Positions 35,430 to 48,560 are shown, counted from the stretch's first letter. The stretch is 64,000 nt of DNA from Cephalopachus bancanus (GCA_027257055.1 JAPVLO010001012.1:62001-126000); one strand, 5' to 3'. Notes: generated from the letters alone by a model not told the origin. Translations and numbers: made by a program.

Positions 35430-35935
35430 CCACCCACCCTTCAGAATGGCTATATTGCAAAAGAGCAAAGGTACTGTTATAAGCATTCCTATTCCTCTCA
35501 TTTGGTAGGAATGCATAATTTGTCTGTTGGGTTTATAATTACTTATATAATTTCTATCTCAAAAGGTATGCATATGTTCATGTTATTATAAACTGCCAAA
35601 CTTTTTTCCAAAGTGTTTATACCAATTTACCTTCCCACAAATAGTTTAGTAGCGTTTCAGCAGTTCTCCAACCTTGTATTTATCAATGTTATTCATAATA
35701 AGCAAAGAGCACATCAATAAATTATGGTATAGTCGCTATTGGCATACAGCAGTACTACTGTTTTGTGTGTGTTGATTTTGTATCCTGAAACTTTACTGAA
35801 TTCATGTGTCAAGTCCAGGAGTCTTTTGGAGAAATATGTCAGGTTCTCTAGCTATAAAATCATATCTTTGGCATACAGATATAGTTTCTCTTCTTTTCTA
35901 ACTTGTATACTATTTATTTTAATTTTTTATTATAT
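35430..35935 (-). mobile_element. Two antisense L1 fragments
   Basis: 35560-35700 resembles a reversed L1M ORF2 tail (ccaaacttttttccaaagtg). 35735-35900 resembles reversed L1 RT sequence (gttgattttgtatcctgaaa). They appear to be independent fragments. Confidence 0.5.
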
Positions 35936-35939
35936 TGTA

Positions 35940-37445
35940 AATCTTTTATTTTGAAGATGGGGGATACAATTCAGGGTTAGGTATACAAATGTTCATTATG
36001 CAGGTACCCTTGCTGATGATGTGTGCCTGCCTGCAGCAGTTTCTCACTACTGCCAATCCCGCTGCCTCTCTACCAGCAGTTGCCAATTAATGCCAATCCC
36101 TTTTTTATAGTTTTATGACAATTGTTGAAGGTCCTCTTATGAGTGAGACTATGTAGTACTCAGTTCTTTGTTTCTGTGATAGATCACTCAGTATTATAGA
36201 CTCTACGTTCATCTAAGTTGTCCAAGTTGCTGTGAAGTTCATAATTTTGTCCTTCTCTATGGCTGTGTAATATCCCATTGTGTATATGTACCACTTTTTT
36301 TTATACAGTTTTCTTTTCATGTGCAGCAAGGTGAGTTGTAAATAATGCTGCAGTAAACATGCAGGTGCAGGTATCTTTTTCATAGAGTGATTTGAGTTCC
36401 TCCGGTAGATCTTTTAGGAATTGCCACGGTTTTCCACAAAGGTTGTACCAGTTTATACTCCCACCAACAGTGTAGAAGTGCTTCCTTTCCCCTGCCTCCT
36501 CCCCAGCATCTATCTTTTTTTTTTTTTGAGTTATTTATGATGGCCTTCCAGACGGAAGTTAAGTGGTATCTCAGTGTGGTTTTAGTTTGTATTTCTTTGA
36601 TGACTAGTGAAGCCGAGCATTTCTCATATATCTGTTGGTTGCTCGTACGTCTTCTTTGAGAAATGTCTATTCATATCTTTTGCCCACTTTGTAATGGGGC
36701 TGTGTGTTTTCTTCTTTTCAGCATGCTTGGGTTCCTCATAGATCCTAGATGTTAGGCCTTTGTCAGATATATAGTTGGCAAATATTTTTTTTCCCAGACT
36801 GTGGGCTGCCTCCCTGCTCTCTTGGTGGTATCTTTGGATTTGCAGAAGCTTGTCAGTTTGATGAGGTCCCAATTGTCTATCTTATCTCTTATGGCATGGT
36901 CACCTGGGGTTTTGATCAGGAATTGGTTTCCACTTCTAATTTTCATAAGAGTGTCTCCAGCATTTTCTAAGGTTCTTATAGTTTGTGGTTTCACATTTAG
37001 GTATTTGATTCATGTAGAGTTGATTTTTGTGTGTGGTGATAGGTAGGGGTCTTGTTTTAATCTTGTGCTTGTGGTCAGCAAGTTGTCCCAGCACCCATTT
37101 ACTGAATAGGTTCTCCTCTCCATAGTGGTTGATGGTGGAGGCTTTGTCAAAGATAAGTTGGTTGAGAAATTGAGGTTTTGCTTCAGGAATCTCTATCCTG
37201 TTTTATTGACCCATATGACTGTTCTTGTACCAATACCAGGCTGTTTTGATTATTGTAATTTTATAATAAAGTTTAAAGTCTGGAAGTATAATACCCCCCC
37301 CCTTTTTCCTAGAGATTGTTTTGGCTATTTGTGATTGTTTAATTTTCCATATGAATTCCTGTCTTGTCTTGTCGTTTCCAGATCTGAGAAGAATGCTGCT
37401 GGTAATTTAATGGTTATTGTGTTAAATTGGTGGCCTTGAGTAGGA
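35940..37445 (-). mobile_element. Lineage L1, 3' part (twin-primed copy A)
   Basis: Minus-strand 3' UTR and ORF2 C-terminal half, collinear with 27400-28990 of the full-length copy. At about 37443 the sequence flips to plus-strand L1 ORF2 without intervening non-L1 bases. Confidence 0.9.
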
Positions 37446-38330
37446 ACACCAAAGAAAGCAAGAGTTGTGGTCTTAATAAGAGAAAATACCCTTTAAGCTA
37501 CCAAAAATTTAAAAAGATATAGAAGGTCACTACATAATGATAAAAGGTTCAATTCATCAACAAGAAATATCCATCCTAAACATATATGCAACCAACATAG
37601 GAGTAGCAACTATATAAAGCAGCTTCTGGGTAAACTTAAAAAAGATATTGACTCAAACATGATCATAGCTGGGGATTTAAACATCCCACTAACAATCCTA
37701 GATGGAACATCAAGACAAAAAGTCAACAGGGAGATCAGGAACCTCAATGTGATGCTTGACCAAATGGACTTAATTGATACCTGCAGAATACTCCACCCAA
37801 CAACCATGGAATATACATTCTACTCATCACCATATGGAACATACTCTAAGATCGACCACATCTTCAGTCATAAAGTAAGCATAAACAAATTTCATAAGAT
37901 TGAAATACTGCCATGCACTTTTTCAGACCACAGTGTAATAAAAATAAATTTCAACATCAACAAAGTTCCCCCAAAACCCTCAACAATGTGGACACTAAAC
38001 CGTATGATGCTGAAAAACTCCTGGGACAACACGGAAATCAAAACAGAAATTAAAATATTCCTGGAAGCAAATGAAAATGAAGAAACATCTTACCAAAATC
38101 TCTGGGATGCCATGAAAACAATACTAAGAGGGGAATTCATCTTTCTCTATGAATGCACATAAAGGAAATGGAAAGATCACAAGTTAACAGGCTAACAAAT
38201 CACCTAAGGAAGCTGGAAAAGCAGGTCCACCAATACCCTAACTTCAGCAGAAGAATTCAGACCACCAAAATAAGAGCCTAAATTCAAAACATAGAAGACA
38301 GAAATATAATACAAAAAAATCAACAAAACA
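37446..38330 (+). mobile_element. Inverted 5' part of the same L1 (ORF2 endonuclease)
   Basis: Plus-strand ORF2 sequence corresponding to about 31190 down to 30340 of the full-length copy. 37659-38162 is an uninterrupted frame of 167 residues carrying endonuclease motifs GDLN, SKIDHI and SDHS. It is the longest clean protein-like frame in the window, but it has no L1 N-terminus or RT. It continues after the Alu at 38342 in 38695-38775. Confidence 0.88.
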
Positions 38331-38341
38331 AAAATCTGGTT

Positions 38342-38683
38342 ATTCATTTATTTATTTGTATATTTATTTGTTTATTTGTTTGTTTGTTTATTGAGTCAGA
38401 GTCTTACTCTTGTAACCCTAGCTGGAATACAGCGGCATGCTCATGACCACCACAGCCTCTACCTGCTGGGCTCAGGTGATCCTTCCACCTCAGCCTTTCA
38501 AGTAGCTGGAACTACAGATGCATGCCACCATGCTTGACTAGTTTTTTGTGTGTGTGTGCGTGATTTATTGTAGAGACGATGTCTGGCCAAGTAGCCCAGG
38601 TCTCGGACCCTCGAGTTCAGGCAATCCTCTCGCCTCAGTCTCCTAAAGTGCTGGGATTATAGGTTGAGCCACTGTGCCTGGCC
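38342..38683 (-). mobile_element. Alu SINE
   Basis: Antisense Alu with an expanded tail of TTTA/TTTG units at 38342-38392. The duplications aaaatctggtt (38331-38341) and aaaagctggtt (38684-38694) have one mismatch. It was inserted into the inverted L1 part, so it is younger than that insertion. Confidence 0.95.
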
Positions 38684-38694
38684 AAAAGCTGGTT

Positions 38695-38775
38695 CCTTAA
38701 AAGGATAAACAAGATTGATGGACCCCCCCAGCTAGACTGAGCAAGAAAACGAGAGATAAAGCCCAAATATGTATT
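38695..38775 (+). mobile_element. End of the inverted L1 part
   Basis: This continues 38330 after removal of the Alu and one duplication. It corresponds to about 30330-30240 of the full-length L1. A run of seven C (about 38723-38729) is a local change. Confidence 0.8.
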
Positions 38776-38777
38776 TG

Positions 38778-40190
38778 CTTGTTTGTTTATTTATTATTTT
38801 GCCTCATTGCTCTTGTTAAGACTTCTAATACTATGTTGAATTGTAGTGGTGAAAGTAAGCATCCTTGCCTTGCTCCAGTTCTGATGGGAAATGTGTTCAA
38901 CTTTTCTCCATTCAGGATGACATTGGCTGTGGGTTTGTTGTATACAGCTTTCATTATTTTGAGGAATGTTATCACTATGCCTATTTTGCTTTTTTTGCAC
39001 CTATTGGAATGATCACATGATTTTTGTTTTTAATTCTGCTTATGTAGTGAATCACATTTATTGACTTGCATATGTTTAACTACCCTGGCATCCCTTGGAT
39101 AAAATCCATATGGTGGTGGTGCATTATTATTTTTATGCGCTGTTGAATTTGGTTTGCTAATATTTTGTTGAAGATTTTTGTGTCTATGTCCGTAAGGGAT
39201 ATTGATCTGCAGTTTTCTTTTTCGGTTGTGTCTTTTCCTGGCTTTGGTATCAGAGTGATACTGGCCTCGTAGACTAGATTAGGGAGGATTTTCTTCTCTT
39301 CAGTCTTGTGGGATAGCTTCAGTAAAATTAGTACCATTTCTTCTTTGAAGGTGTGGTAGAATTCAGCTGTGAGTCCATCGGGTCTTAGACTTTTTTTGTG
39401 GTTGTCGGGAGACTTCTAATTACTGTTGCAATCTAACTACTCATTATTGATCTTTTCAGGGTTTGCATTTCCTTCCGATTCAAAGTTGGGGAGGTTATGT
39501 GTTTCCAAGAATTTATCCATTTCCTCTAGATTGTCTAGTTTGTTTGCCTAGAGGTATTCATAATAGTCTCAAATGATCTTTTGAACTTCCATCATTTTGT
39601 TGTTATGTCTACTTTTTCATTTCTGATTGAGATAATTTAAATCTTCCCTCTTGGTTTCTTAATCTAGCTAGTGATCTATTAATTTTGTTTATCTTTTCAC
39701 AGAACCAACTTTTTGTTTCATTGATCCTTTATTTTTTTAAATTTCAATTTCATTTAGTTCTGCTCTGATCTTTGCTATATCTTTTCTTCTGCTAGCTTTG
39801 GGTTTGGCTTTTTCATGATATTCTAGTTCCTTGAGGTGCGATGTTTGGTTGTTGATATGTGATCTTTCAGTCTCATTAATGTAGGCCTTAAGCACTATAA
39901 ATTTTCCTATGAGAACCATTTTGCCTGTGTCCCAGAGGTTTTGATAACTTGTTTCATTGTTGTCATTATTTTGGAGAAATTTTTTAATTTCCATCTTGAT
40001 TTAATTGTTGACTCAAGTATCATTCAGGAGCAAATTGTTTAACTTCCATGTCTTTGGGTTCACGAGTTATTCTTGGATTTAATTTTTAGTTTTTTTCCCA
40101 CTGTGGTCTGAGATGGTGCCTGATATGATTTTGCTTTTTTTGAATTTATTGAGACCTAATGTGTGGCCTATCATATGGTCCATCTTGGAG
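38778..40190 (-). mobile_element. Older primate L1 (L1PB-like), inverted 5' part
   Basis: Minus-strand ORF2 RT region. Translated pieces include [20 protein letters not shown] near the left end (38787-38975) and [20 protein letters not shown] (39080-39337). It is distinct from the lineage L1. At about 40190 it switches to plus-strand ORF2. Confidence 0.85.
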
Positions 40191-41960
40191 AATGCTCCCA
40201 AAAGGGACCAAGTTGAGAATCAGATCAAGAACTCAATTCCATTTAAAATAGCAGTCAAACAGCCAAAATACTCAGGAATATATTTAACCAAGGAGGCGAA
40301 AAATTTCTACAAGGAAAACTGCAAAACTCTGATGAAAGAAATTGCAGAGGGCACAAAAAATAGAGAAACATTCCTTGCTCATGGATTAGAAGAATCAACA
40401 TTATTAAAATTACCATATTACTTAAAGATATCTGCATATTCAATGCAATCCCTATCAAACTACCAATGTATTTTTTCAGAGAATTAAAAGAAAACAATCC
40501 TAAAATTCATACGGAACTAAATAATATCCAAATTAGCCAAAGGAATTCTAAGCAAAAAGAAAAAATCCAAAGACATCATATTACCTGACTTCAAATTAGA
40601 CTGCAAGACTGTATGTAGTACTGGTACTAGTACTAGACACATGGATCAGTGGAACAAAATAGATAATCTAGGAATAAATCCAAATATCTACAACCATCTA
40701 ACCTTTGGCAAAGCAGACAAAAACATGCATGGAGAAATGACAGTCTATTCAACAAATGGTTCTGGGAAAATTGGAAAGCTACATGCAGATAAATGAAACT
40801 CTCCACACATACAAAAATTAACTCAAAATGGATTAAAGTCTTAATTGTCAGACCTGAAACCATAAGAGTCCTAAAACCTAGAAAAAAACTCTTACAGTCA
40901 TTGGCCTAGGCAAAAAAAATTATGGCTAAAACCACAAAAGCAAATACAACTGAAACAGAAATAAATAAGTAGGACTTAATTAAACTAAAAAGCTTTTGCA
41001 CGTTAAAAGAAATAATCAACAGAGAAAATAGGAAACCTACAGCATGGGCGAAGGTATTCACAAACTATGCATCTGGCAAAGGACTAATATTCAGAATCTA
41101 CAAAGAACTCAAACCAATCAGCAAGAAAAGGGCAAATAACCCCATTAAAAAGTGGGCAAATGATATCAACAGACATTTCTCAAAAGAAGATATACAAGTG
41201 GCCAACAACATATGAAAAAAATGTCCAACATCACTAATCATCAGGGAAATGAAATTAAAACCATAATGAAATACCACCTTACTGCAGTCAGAATGACCAT
41301 TATTAAAAAATTTAAAAACCATAGATGCTAGTGTGAATGTAGAGAAAAGGGAAAACTTAAACACAGTTGGTGGGAGTATAAATTAGTATAACTTCTATGG
41401 AAGGTGGTATGGAGATTATGCAAAGAACTAAAAGTAGATCTACCATTTGATCCAGTAATTTCACTACTAGTTATCTACCCCTAAGGAACAGAGGTTGTGA
41501 TATTTAAAAGATACCAGCACTTGCATGTTCATCCCAGCACAATTCACAATTATGAAAGTTGTGGATTCAGCCTAAATGCCCATTAGCTCATCAGTGAGTA
41601 ATCAAAATATGGTATATATACACCATGGAATACTACACAGCCATAAAAAGAATGAAATCACGTCCTTTGCAGCAGTGTGGATGGAACTAGAGATCAGCAT
41701 CCTAAGTGAACTGACTCAGAAACAGAAATCCAAACACTGCATTTTCTCACTCATATGTGGGAACTAAATGGTCACAAAGATGGAAATAATAGACACTGGG
41801 ACACCAATAAGAGGGCAGGGTTGAGGGGTGTTAAAGTTCAGAAACTACAAGGCACGATGTTCACTATCAGGGGAATGGGCCACCTGAGACCCAAATCTCA
41901 CCACTACACAATATGTCCATGTAACAAATACGCATGTGAATCTAAGAGTTAAAAATATAT
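40191..41960 (+). mobile_element. Older primate L1 (L1PB-like), 3' part
   Basis: Plus-strand ORF2 C-terminal part from about 40200 (GIYLTKEAKNFYKENCKTLM) through the 3' UTR, with ccatggaatactacacagcc near 41623, cactcatatgtgggaactaa near 41749 and the terminal ttaaaaatatatataaataa. The 3' UTR is of the common primate L1P type. ORF2 is broken by stops. Confidence 0.88.
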
Positions 41961-41969
41961 ATAAATAAA

Positions 41970-42270
41970 TAAATTATGGTATGTACTTTAAATGGAATGT
42001 ATAAAGTTAGGAGAATGAACAAATTGCTTCTATACACAAAAATATGATTGAATCTTGTAAACATAATATTGTGTGACAGAATCCAGGCACAAAATGACAT
42101 ATGGTATTATTTCACTTACATAAAGTTTTAAAAAACTCATCTGTGGTCTTACAAGTCAAATTAGTGGTTACTTTGATGATGGGGGACAAAGGTAGGTAGT
42201 GACCAATGGTACAAATTTTGGTAGGTACAAAGAAGGATAGGAAAGACTAGAACAGTACTGACAAAAATTA
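41970..42270 (+). mobile_element. L1M 3' UTR fragment
   Basis: Resembles an L1MB/L1MC 3' UTR: gtattatttcacttacataa near 42104, followed by a tggttactttgatgatgggg region near 42163. Confidence 0.55.
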
Positions 42271-42299
42271 GCACATGAGCACACGCTTTGATGTCACAG

Positions 42300-42545
42300 A
42301 GGAAAGAGCTCAGGCTTCAGGCTGATAGCAAAGTGGATCTATATCTTAACTTTGCTACTAGTTGGTTAATCCTGAGCAAGTTAGTTAAGTCTCTAATGTT
42401 CAGGTTTTCAGTTAAAAGCACAGAAATGATAATCCCTACTCTACATTGACTTTTGTGAACATTAGGAGACGTTAGAGAAAATTTGTAGAAATAACTTAGT
42501 TTCATTGTTGGTATATGATAAATTCTCAAAAATGGTAGCAGTTAT
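42300..42545 (+). mobile_element. MIR SINE
   Basis: Nearly full-length forward MIR: aggaaagagctcaggcttca, aactttgctactagttggtt, gagcaagttagttaagtctc, and a terminal tgataaattctcaaaaatgg. Confidence 0.85.
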
Positions 42546-42549
42546 TATT

Positions 42550-45085
42550 TTTTGTAACAGAAATTAATATGCCACACAGAGTACAGTAGTATAAATGTGA
42601 CCCTAGTTGGAGTAAATAGCTTGTTCTGTAGAAGAAAGAAGTATCTGGACAAACTGTGATTAGAATGTAAAAAACAGGGATAAAACTTGATACTGTAGGC
42701 ACTAGGAAGCCATTGTAGATTCTTAAGCATAAGAACAACAAAATTTATTGTTGTGTTTTATAGCAAGATTGTTCTGGCAAGGAATATACAAAGGAGATTG
42801 GAAAGAGAACAGTGACTTCTAAAGAAACTAGCATATGTTAAAGATAATGGGTCATAAGTCTAGAATTATGGCAAGGAAAACACAATGACAGGATAAGTAT
42901 ATATTTGGAAGAAAAATCAACAGAAATTCTTGAAAAATTTGTTTCAAAAGATGAGAGAGATTAAAACGTTCAAGGTGATTATATGTTTCCTATCTTGGTA
43001 TAATGGTTGTTTCATTTATTAAAAAGGTAGAAAATGATAGGTAATTTTGGAAAAAAATGTTAATTTCATTTTTGATCATATGGCATTTGAAGTGATTAAC
43101 GAAGAGTAGGTTTTCTACAGCAGTCAACAGAAACATTTTCCACATACCTCTTTATGTATGCGTGTGTCTTATTTTTCTATGTTTTGCCTCCTGCCAAGCA
43201 CTTACTATTATTTTCCATACCTTTTACTCCAGGGTTTCTTGCTTAAGATTACTTGGAAGGTCAGGCTGTATAAGTTTGAAACTTTTTAGGTTTGGAAATT
43301 AGATCTGAATTAACATGAGGAACTACTTAGAGGAAGCCCCAAAGACTGCCTATTTGAGCCCAGTCATCCAGCTCCTGCAGAGCAGATCTTTACCTCAACT
43401 CCCCAGATGGTGTCAAGACTTGGATTCCTCTGTCCCACTTCACATTTACTTTGAATAAAGGAAGTTGCTTCAAGTACCAGATTTTACAGTCCGATACCAC
43501 AATCATGAATGTTTTACCTGTTAGTCACTACCAAGGTGTACTTTATTTAAAATTTGTTCGTGGAGACTGGCTCTAAGTAATATGATATAATAATGCATGA
43601 TGGGGTAAATAAATGAATTATATTCTTTTCACATACCAAAGAATTATTCTTGGTGAAAATACTGAGTTTCAGAGACTATGAAAATATCTTTCTTTCTGTG
43701 CAAATTGAAGAAAATCTAAATTTTTCATAAGAGTATCACTGAAACAATAAGGTTTGTTGATACTAGGAATTAATCCAGCATTTCTCTTGCAATTATCATG
43801 TGCTATGTGCTATTCCAGAAGGTTAAATTACAAAAATAGCTCTTTCCAGTTGAAAAAGTCCTTCAACTATCCCATGGAATGAGACTCCCTGTTGAAAAAA
43901 GAAAACCACTATTGACACACAAAGAGAACCTTATCTCTTGTAATATATACATAGTATAAGGTATCTACGTACTCACGCACCACTTGGGATTTTTGACTAG
44001 TCAAATTAGGCATGCTTACATCTTAGCAAGCATTGGCAGACATAGTCATTAAAATTAGCTTGGGAAGATGTTTTTCCCTTGACTCTTAGTGAGATTTTCC
44101 ACTCTATTGATGCATTGGAAACAATTCTTGTGCTCTCCAATCCAATCGCTTTTACCTAACCCGTTTTCACCACCAGAGACCACTCATTATCTGTGGCCTA
44201 AAACTATTATGTTTCCCCTGGAGGCTCAAGATTCTTTATCAAATTACTTTAAATTGTTTACTTTTTATCCTAGTATAAAGAACTGATTCTGACACTGGAT
44301 AGTTAGTATTAATGTTGAAATAATTAAAAGTGAAATAAGATTCTACTCCCCCTCCCTTCCAAAACATATCTGCTTTGGTCTCAGTATGCATTTTCCTTGA
44401 ATAGGTCTGTGCCTGTGAAAAAAACATCTTTCTTTTTCCAGTGAAACTGCAAACCCAAGATTAGTAATTGTTTTTTCTTACATTAGCACAGCTATTGACC
44501 TATGATAGGATAAGATGAGGAAAACTTGAAAGACTGGGATCTGACACTAGAACTATACACCTGAATGAGAAACACTTATTTGGGTCAACTGAGTCAGTGA
44601 TGCTGAAAGCCTAATTCATCACCCAAGGCAAAACATTTCAAGTGAATGATAGCTATACTTTGAAAATTAGGAAAGCATACATGTAACCATAGCTTCAACT
44701 AACAGACAGATACAACTATGGGTGGCCATAGTCAAAGTCTTAGTAAGCAAGAGACAGAATGGAAGTCATCCAGTGGATAGTAGAACTACAGTCACTGTGT
44801 TGGGGCTCAGTAACAAGATTTAAGGAAGAAGGCTAGAAACCAAAGCAAAGGCAAGACAGATTTTAGAGTAATAGGCAAACTACAAAGTCAAATGATTCAG
44901 GTACAGTATGAAAACGAAATCATATAACTAAAAATGGTCACGATGGAGGAATTTCACCTACTGTAAGGATAATCTGACACTAAGTCTCAGAGTACTGTAC
45001 AATAGCTACATATATACATTATCTTATGGATAGAATGGGTTGCAGAGTAGTTGATGGAGGTGAACATAGAGGAAGGCTAACTTTT
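42550..45085. other. Mostly single-copy-looking sequence, nothing recognised
   Basis: About 2.5 kb in which I see no named repeat, no splice-consistent frame longer than about 70 residues and no RNA gene. Ancient decayed repeats may be hidden here. Confidence 0.4.
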
Positions 45086-45089
45086 AAGA

Positions 45090-45305
45090 CTGGGTCAGCA
45101 AACTTTTTGTGTAAAGATCCCCACAGCAAATATTTTAGACTTAAGGACGATATAGTTACAATGACTCAACTTTGCCATCATAATGGGAAGTCAGCCATAG
45201 ATGTAAATCAACAGTTGTGATGGTTCCAAAAAAAAAAAAGAAAGGAAAAAAATCACAGGTAGTGGGCCAAATTTGGCTCACAGGCTATAGTTTCCTATTT
45301 TAGAA
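45090..45305 (+). mobile_element. MER3-like non-autonomous hAT DNA transposon
   Basis: Left part gtcagcaaactttttgtgta near 45096 and right part gggccaaatttggctcacag near 45264 with atagtttcc match the mirrored ends of this family. A 'tcaactttgccat' core sits between, and an A/G-rich run (45228-45250) is inserted in the middle. The family name is by recall. Confidence 0.65.
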
Positions 45306-47307
45306 TGATAATCAATAATCTCAGGTGAGGGGAGAAATAAGTTTCACAGGAGTGTGACAAAAGCCAGGCCAAATCCTCTTCTTATTTTAAGAAATGAATT
45401 TGGTTTATGGTCACAGTCAGTCTTTTCTTCTTTCAATCGTCTCCCTTCCTAAATCTACCAAAGAACTAATCTCAAATACCTGCCGCCATAGTTGAGCCCC
45501 CATAGTTGAATTGGGCTGTTTGTTTATATAATATTTTGAATAATATGGATAGAAATCAAAACTATCTAAAAAAGTATTGAAATCATAGCATTATCAGATT
45601 ATATTGATATTTTACCTCCTCTCTACATATATCTATTTTTCCTTTCTTTACTTTCATGATTGCAGCTCAGGGAAATATATCCTCAAAGATACTACATAAG
45701 CTTTCCCTGTAAATTCTTTACAACTCAGCTATGACTTAGTCCTTTCAGATAACCGTATAAGCAAGAAAATGTTGCCACAGAAAATTAAGGCTACTTCTTA
45801 TTTTGAAGTTTTGAGTAATCCAGGTCAGAAGACATAGGTCAGTAAAGAAGAAGTAGAAACTGAGAATTCTCAGAGAGCTTCAAACTGTTTTCTGAGTAAA
45901 TTATTTGGCTGAAATCATGTGATGACCCTTAGGCTGCAAAATATAGATCATATGACCCAACTGTACTATCTTCTGTTTTGGCTCAAATGCAGAAAATTCT
46001 GACTAATATAGCATGCAATGATAAAAAAATACTACTGAACTTCCCAGAAGAAAAGATCATAACATGTTCTCTGACTAAGACTAAAGAATACTGAAAAATA
46101 TACATTTTCATACTATTCTTACATTGTCTGGATTGTGCAACCAGTCAATCCATGTTACTCTGTTAGCTCAGTTACATTCACCTCTTATTTGGAGTCAGGA
46201 CCTCTGAATAAAGTAGTGCTACAATAACAAGAATCCATCCCAGACTTTAAGTTATACTGGTGCTTATGGGAGAAAGCCACTGGGAGTTGACAGGGTTATA
46301 CCTAGCCTTTCAACCAAACTGCAGGTGTGGTTTTCAATAAAGCTGCCAGCTTTTTCACTCAAATTGGATTTATGGGTAGAAAAATAAAAATGGCATCTTG
46401 GGGTTCCATATTTATTTTCTTTCAATGATTTCCAGATCAAATTTGTTCAGTTTACAAGTTAAAAGATTTTCTTCCTAGCTCTCAGCTCAGGAAGTTCCCA
46501 TTAGGATAAAAACAAAGCTGTATTCACTCAACTTCTGACACCATCACTTGGAAGGGCATTTCTGCAATCCAAGTTTCAGAGAAGATTTGTGGAAGCAGAA
46601 GCCAAAAACTGCATCAGTTTTACCAACTCCTGCACCATTCTGATACATTTGTTGCCCTCTATCATTACTGAAATAGCCACCTTGCCCCTTAATCACAGGA
46701 GATATATATGTATATCTCTCTATAGATAGAGAGAGAGAGCAGTAAAGAGCCCCAATTCATCCAATTTGATATAATAGGTTATTTGTTCCATGATTCCTAA
46801 CATATGGTAAAATTGTCATTCAGATTTTATTCTTCGATGTAATATAACTATATTTCCAGTCAGTTTCTTAGACTGTATATCACACATTGCAGTAATAGCT
46901 ACCAAAGATTTAGTTAATAGTGTTATAGCTGGGTGTCTGATTGAAACTTTTTGAAAGGCCTATCTAAAATATGCCATACCAGAATGATTAATAACATTGA
47001 ATCACAGTGTAATGACTATAAAAGTGGGAGAAAAGAGAGTATACTGGTTAGTGAAATTTGGTGAGTTAAAGGTAAAAAAAAAAATTATGTGATTCAATTT
47101 GTCATTGATCTTAGAAGTACCCAGCTATTTTCAAAAATGTATAAAAATTGGCAATAAAAGCTCTCCATAGACTATGATACTCTGTATGAAATTTTAAAAC
47201 ACTGGTTCAGCCATTTCACAGAAAAAGCCAACTGACAATCCTGAAAAGAAAAAAATCCTTATGATAAAATAAGGACCATATACAGTACAGTTACAAAACA
47301 TAATTAG
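45306..47307. other. Mostly single-copy-looking sequence, nothing recognised
   Basis: No gene or named repeat found. A small (GA)n run occurs at about 46722-46739. Confidence 0.4.
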
Positions 47308-48180
47308 TGTGTTAATTATTTATTGCTGTGTAACAAATTACCACAAAATTTAGCAGCCTAAAACACCATCCATTTATTAGTTCAAAACTCTGTAGATAAC
47401 CCCGCGCCTTTGGGAGGCTGAGGTGAGTGGATTGCCAGAACCTGCGGGTTCGAGACCCGCCTGGGCAGCAAGATCTCATCTCTACAATAAATCAAAAAAT
47501 CAGCCGGGTGTGGTAGTGCGCGCCTGTAGTTCCAGCTACTTGGAAGGCTGAGGCAGAAGGATCGCCAGAGCCCAGCAGGCGAGGCTGCGGTGGCCGGGAG
47601 CGGCCACTGCACTCCAGTCTGGGCGACAGAGTGAGACTCCGACTCAAAACAAAACAAAACAAAACAAAACAAAAAACTCTGTAGAAGTCTGAAGTCTGAT
47701 ATCATATGACTGAATTCTCTATATAAGGTCTCACAAGGCTGAAATCAAAGTAGTGGTTGGGTGGGGTTCTCATTTAAAAAAAAATTCCTTTCTAAACTCA
47801 TTTTGTTCACAGAATCCAGTAAAGAGAGATGCCCATCTCCTTACTGGCTGCCAGCTGAATACCACTCCCAGTTACTAAATATCACCTGCATTCTTTGCAG
47901 TATGTCGCCCTCCTTATTCAAGTTAGTAACTTGTCAAATTCTTCTCATGTTTCTCTGACATCTTCTACAACTAGTCAGAGAAAATACATTTTTTAAGAGA
48001 TTTATGTGATTAGGTTAGAATCACATAGATAATTCCCCTATATTAACATCAACTGTACCATATAACATAACTCAATCATTGAAGTAAGAGCCATACTATT
48101 TACATGTACTATGCAGGACATGTATATGGTGAGGGATAGTGGCAAATTGTGGGTGCCATCTTAGAATCCTACTTACCACA
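47308..48180 (-). mobile_element. MLT1-like (MaLR) LTR split by an Alu
   Basis: Reversed MaLR LTR: the left part has tattgctgtgtaacaaatta near 47321, and the right part has ttatgtgattaggttagaat near 48002 and ends ttaccaca. The Alu at 47397-47672 interrupts it, so the LTR itself is about 590 bp. A clear 5-bp target duplication was not found. Confidence 0.7.
47397..47672 (+). mobile_element. Lineage-type Alu, 5' truncated, (AAAAC)n tail
   Basis: Starts at ccccgcgcctttggg, so about the first 26 bases of the consensus are missing. It is flanked by the perfect 13-bp duplication aaaactctgtaga (47384-47396 and 47673-47685). The tail is a run of AAAAC units. Both hairpins are intact: gcggg-ttcgaga-cccgc at 47444-47460 and gtggcc...ggccac at 47590-47607. 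Confidence 0.97.
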
Positions 48181-48194
48181 TTTGGGAAAATTGA

Positions 48195-48560
48195 ACTCAT
48201 CATTAATTCATTTAATAAATAGTTTCTAAGCACTTACTATGTGTCAGGCACTGTTCTATCTGAGGAGTTATTACTTCCAATCAGAAATTACGGTTGACTT
48301 TATATTGTAATTTTGTAACAATAGAGTGGCTTACAACACAACTTTGGTATGAAACAGACCAGAATTGAGTCCCACTTACTGGCTGTGTAATCTTGGGTAA
48401 GTTAATTCATTTTTATGAGCTTCAATTTCTTTTTACAAAAAGCGAGAATACTACTGGTATCTTTTTCACAAGGTTGTTACAAGAATTAAGTGAGATAACA
48501 TCTGCAAAGAGTTTAGCATAATCCTAATATATCAATCACTCAATAAATAGGGGTAGAATG
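48195..48560 (+). mobile_element. MIR SINE plus an adjoining ancient repeat end
   Basis: 48323-48555 is a clear forward MIR (tactggctgtgtaatcttgg near 48378; caatttctttttacaaaaag; aattaagtgagataacatct near 48485; actcaataaatagg). 48210-48255 (cttactatgtgtcaggcact) belongs to a second ancient element that I do not assign. Confidence 0.75.
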
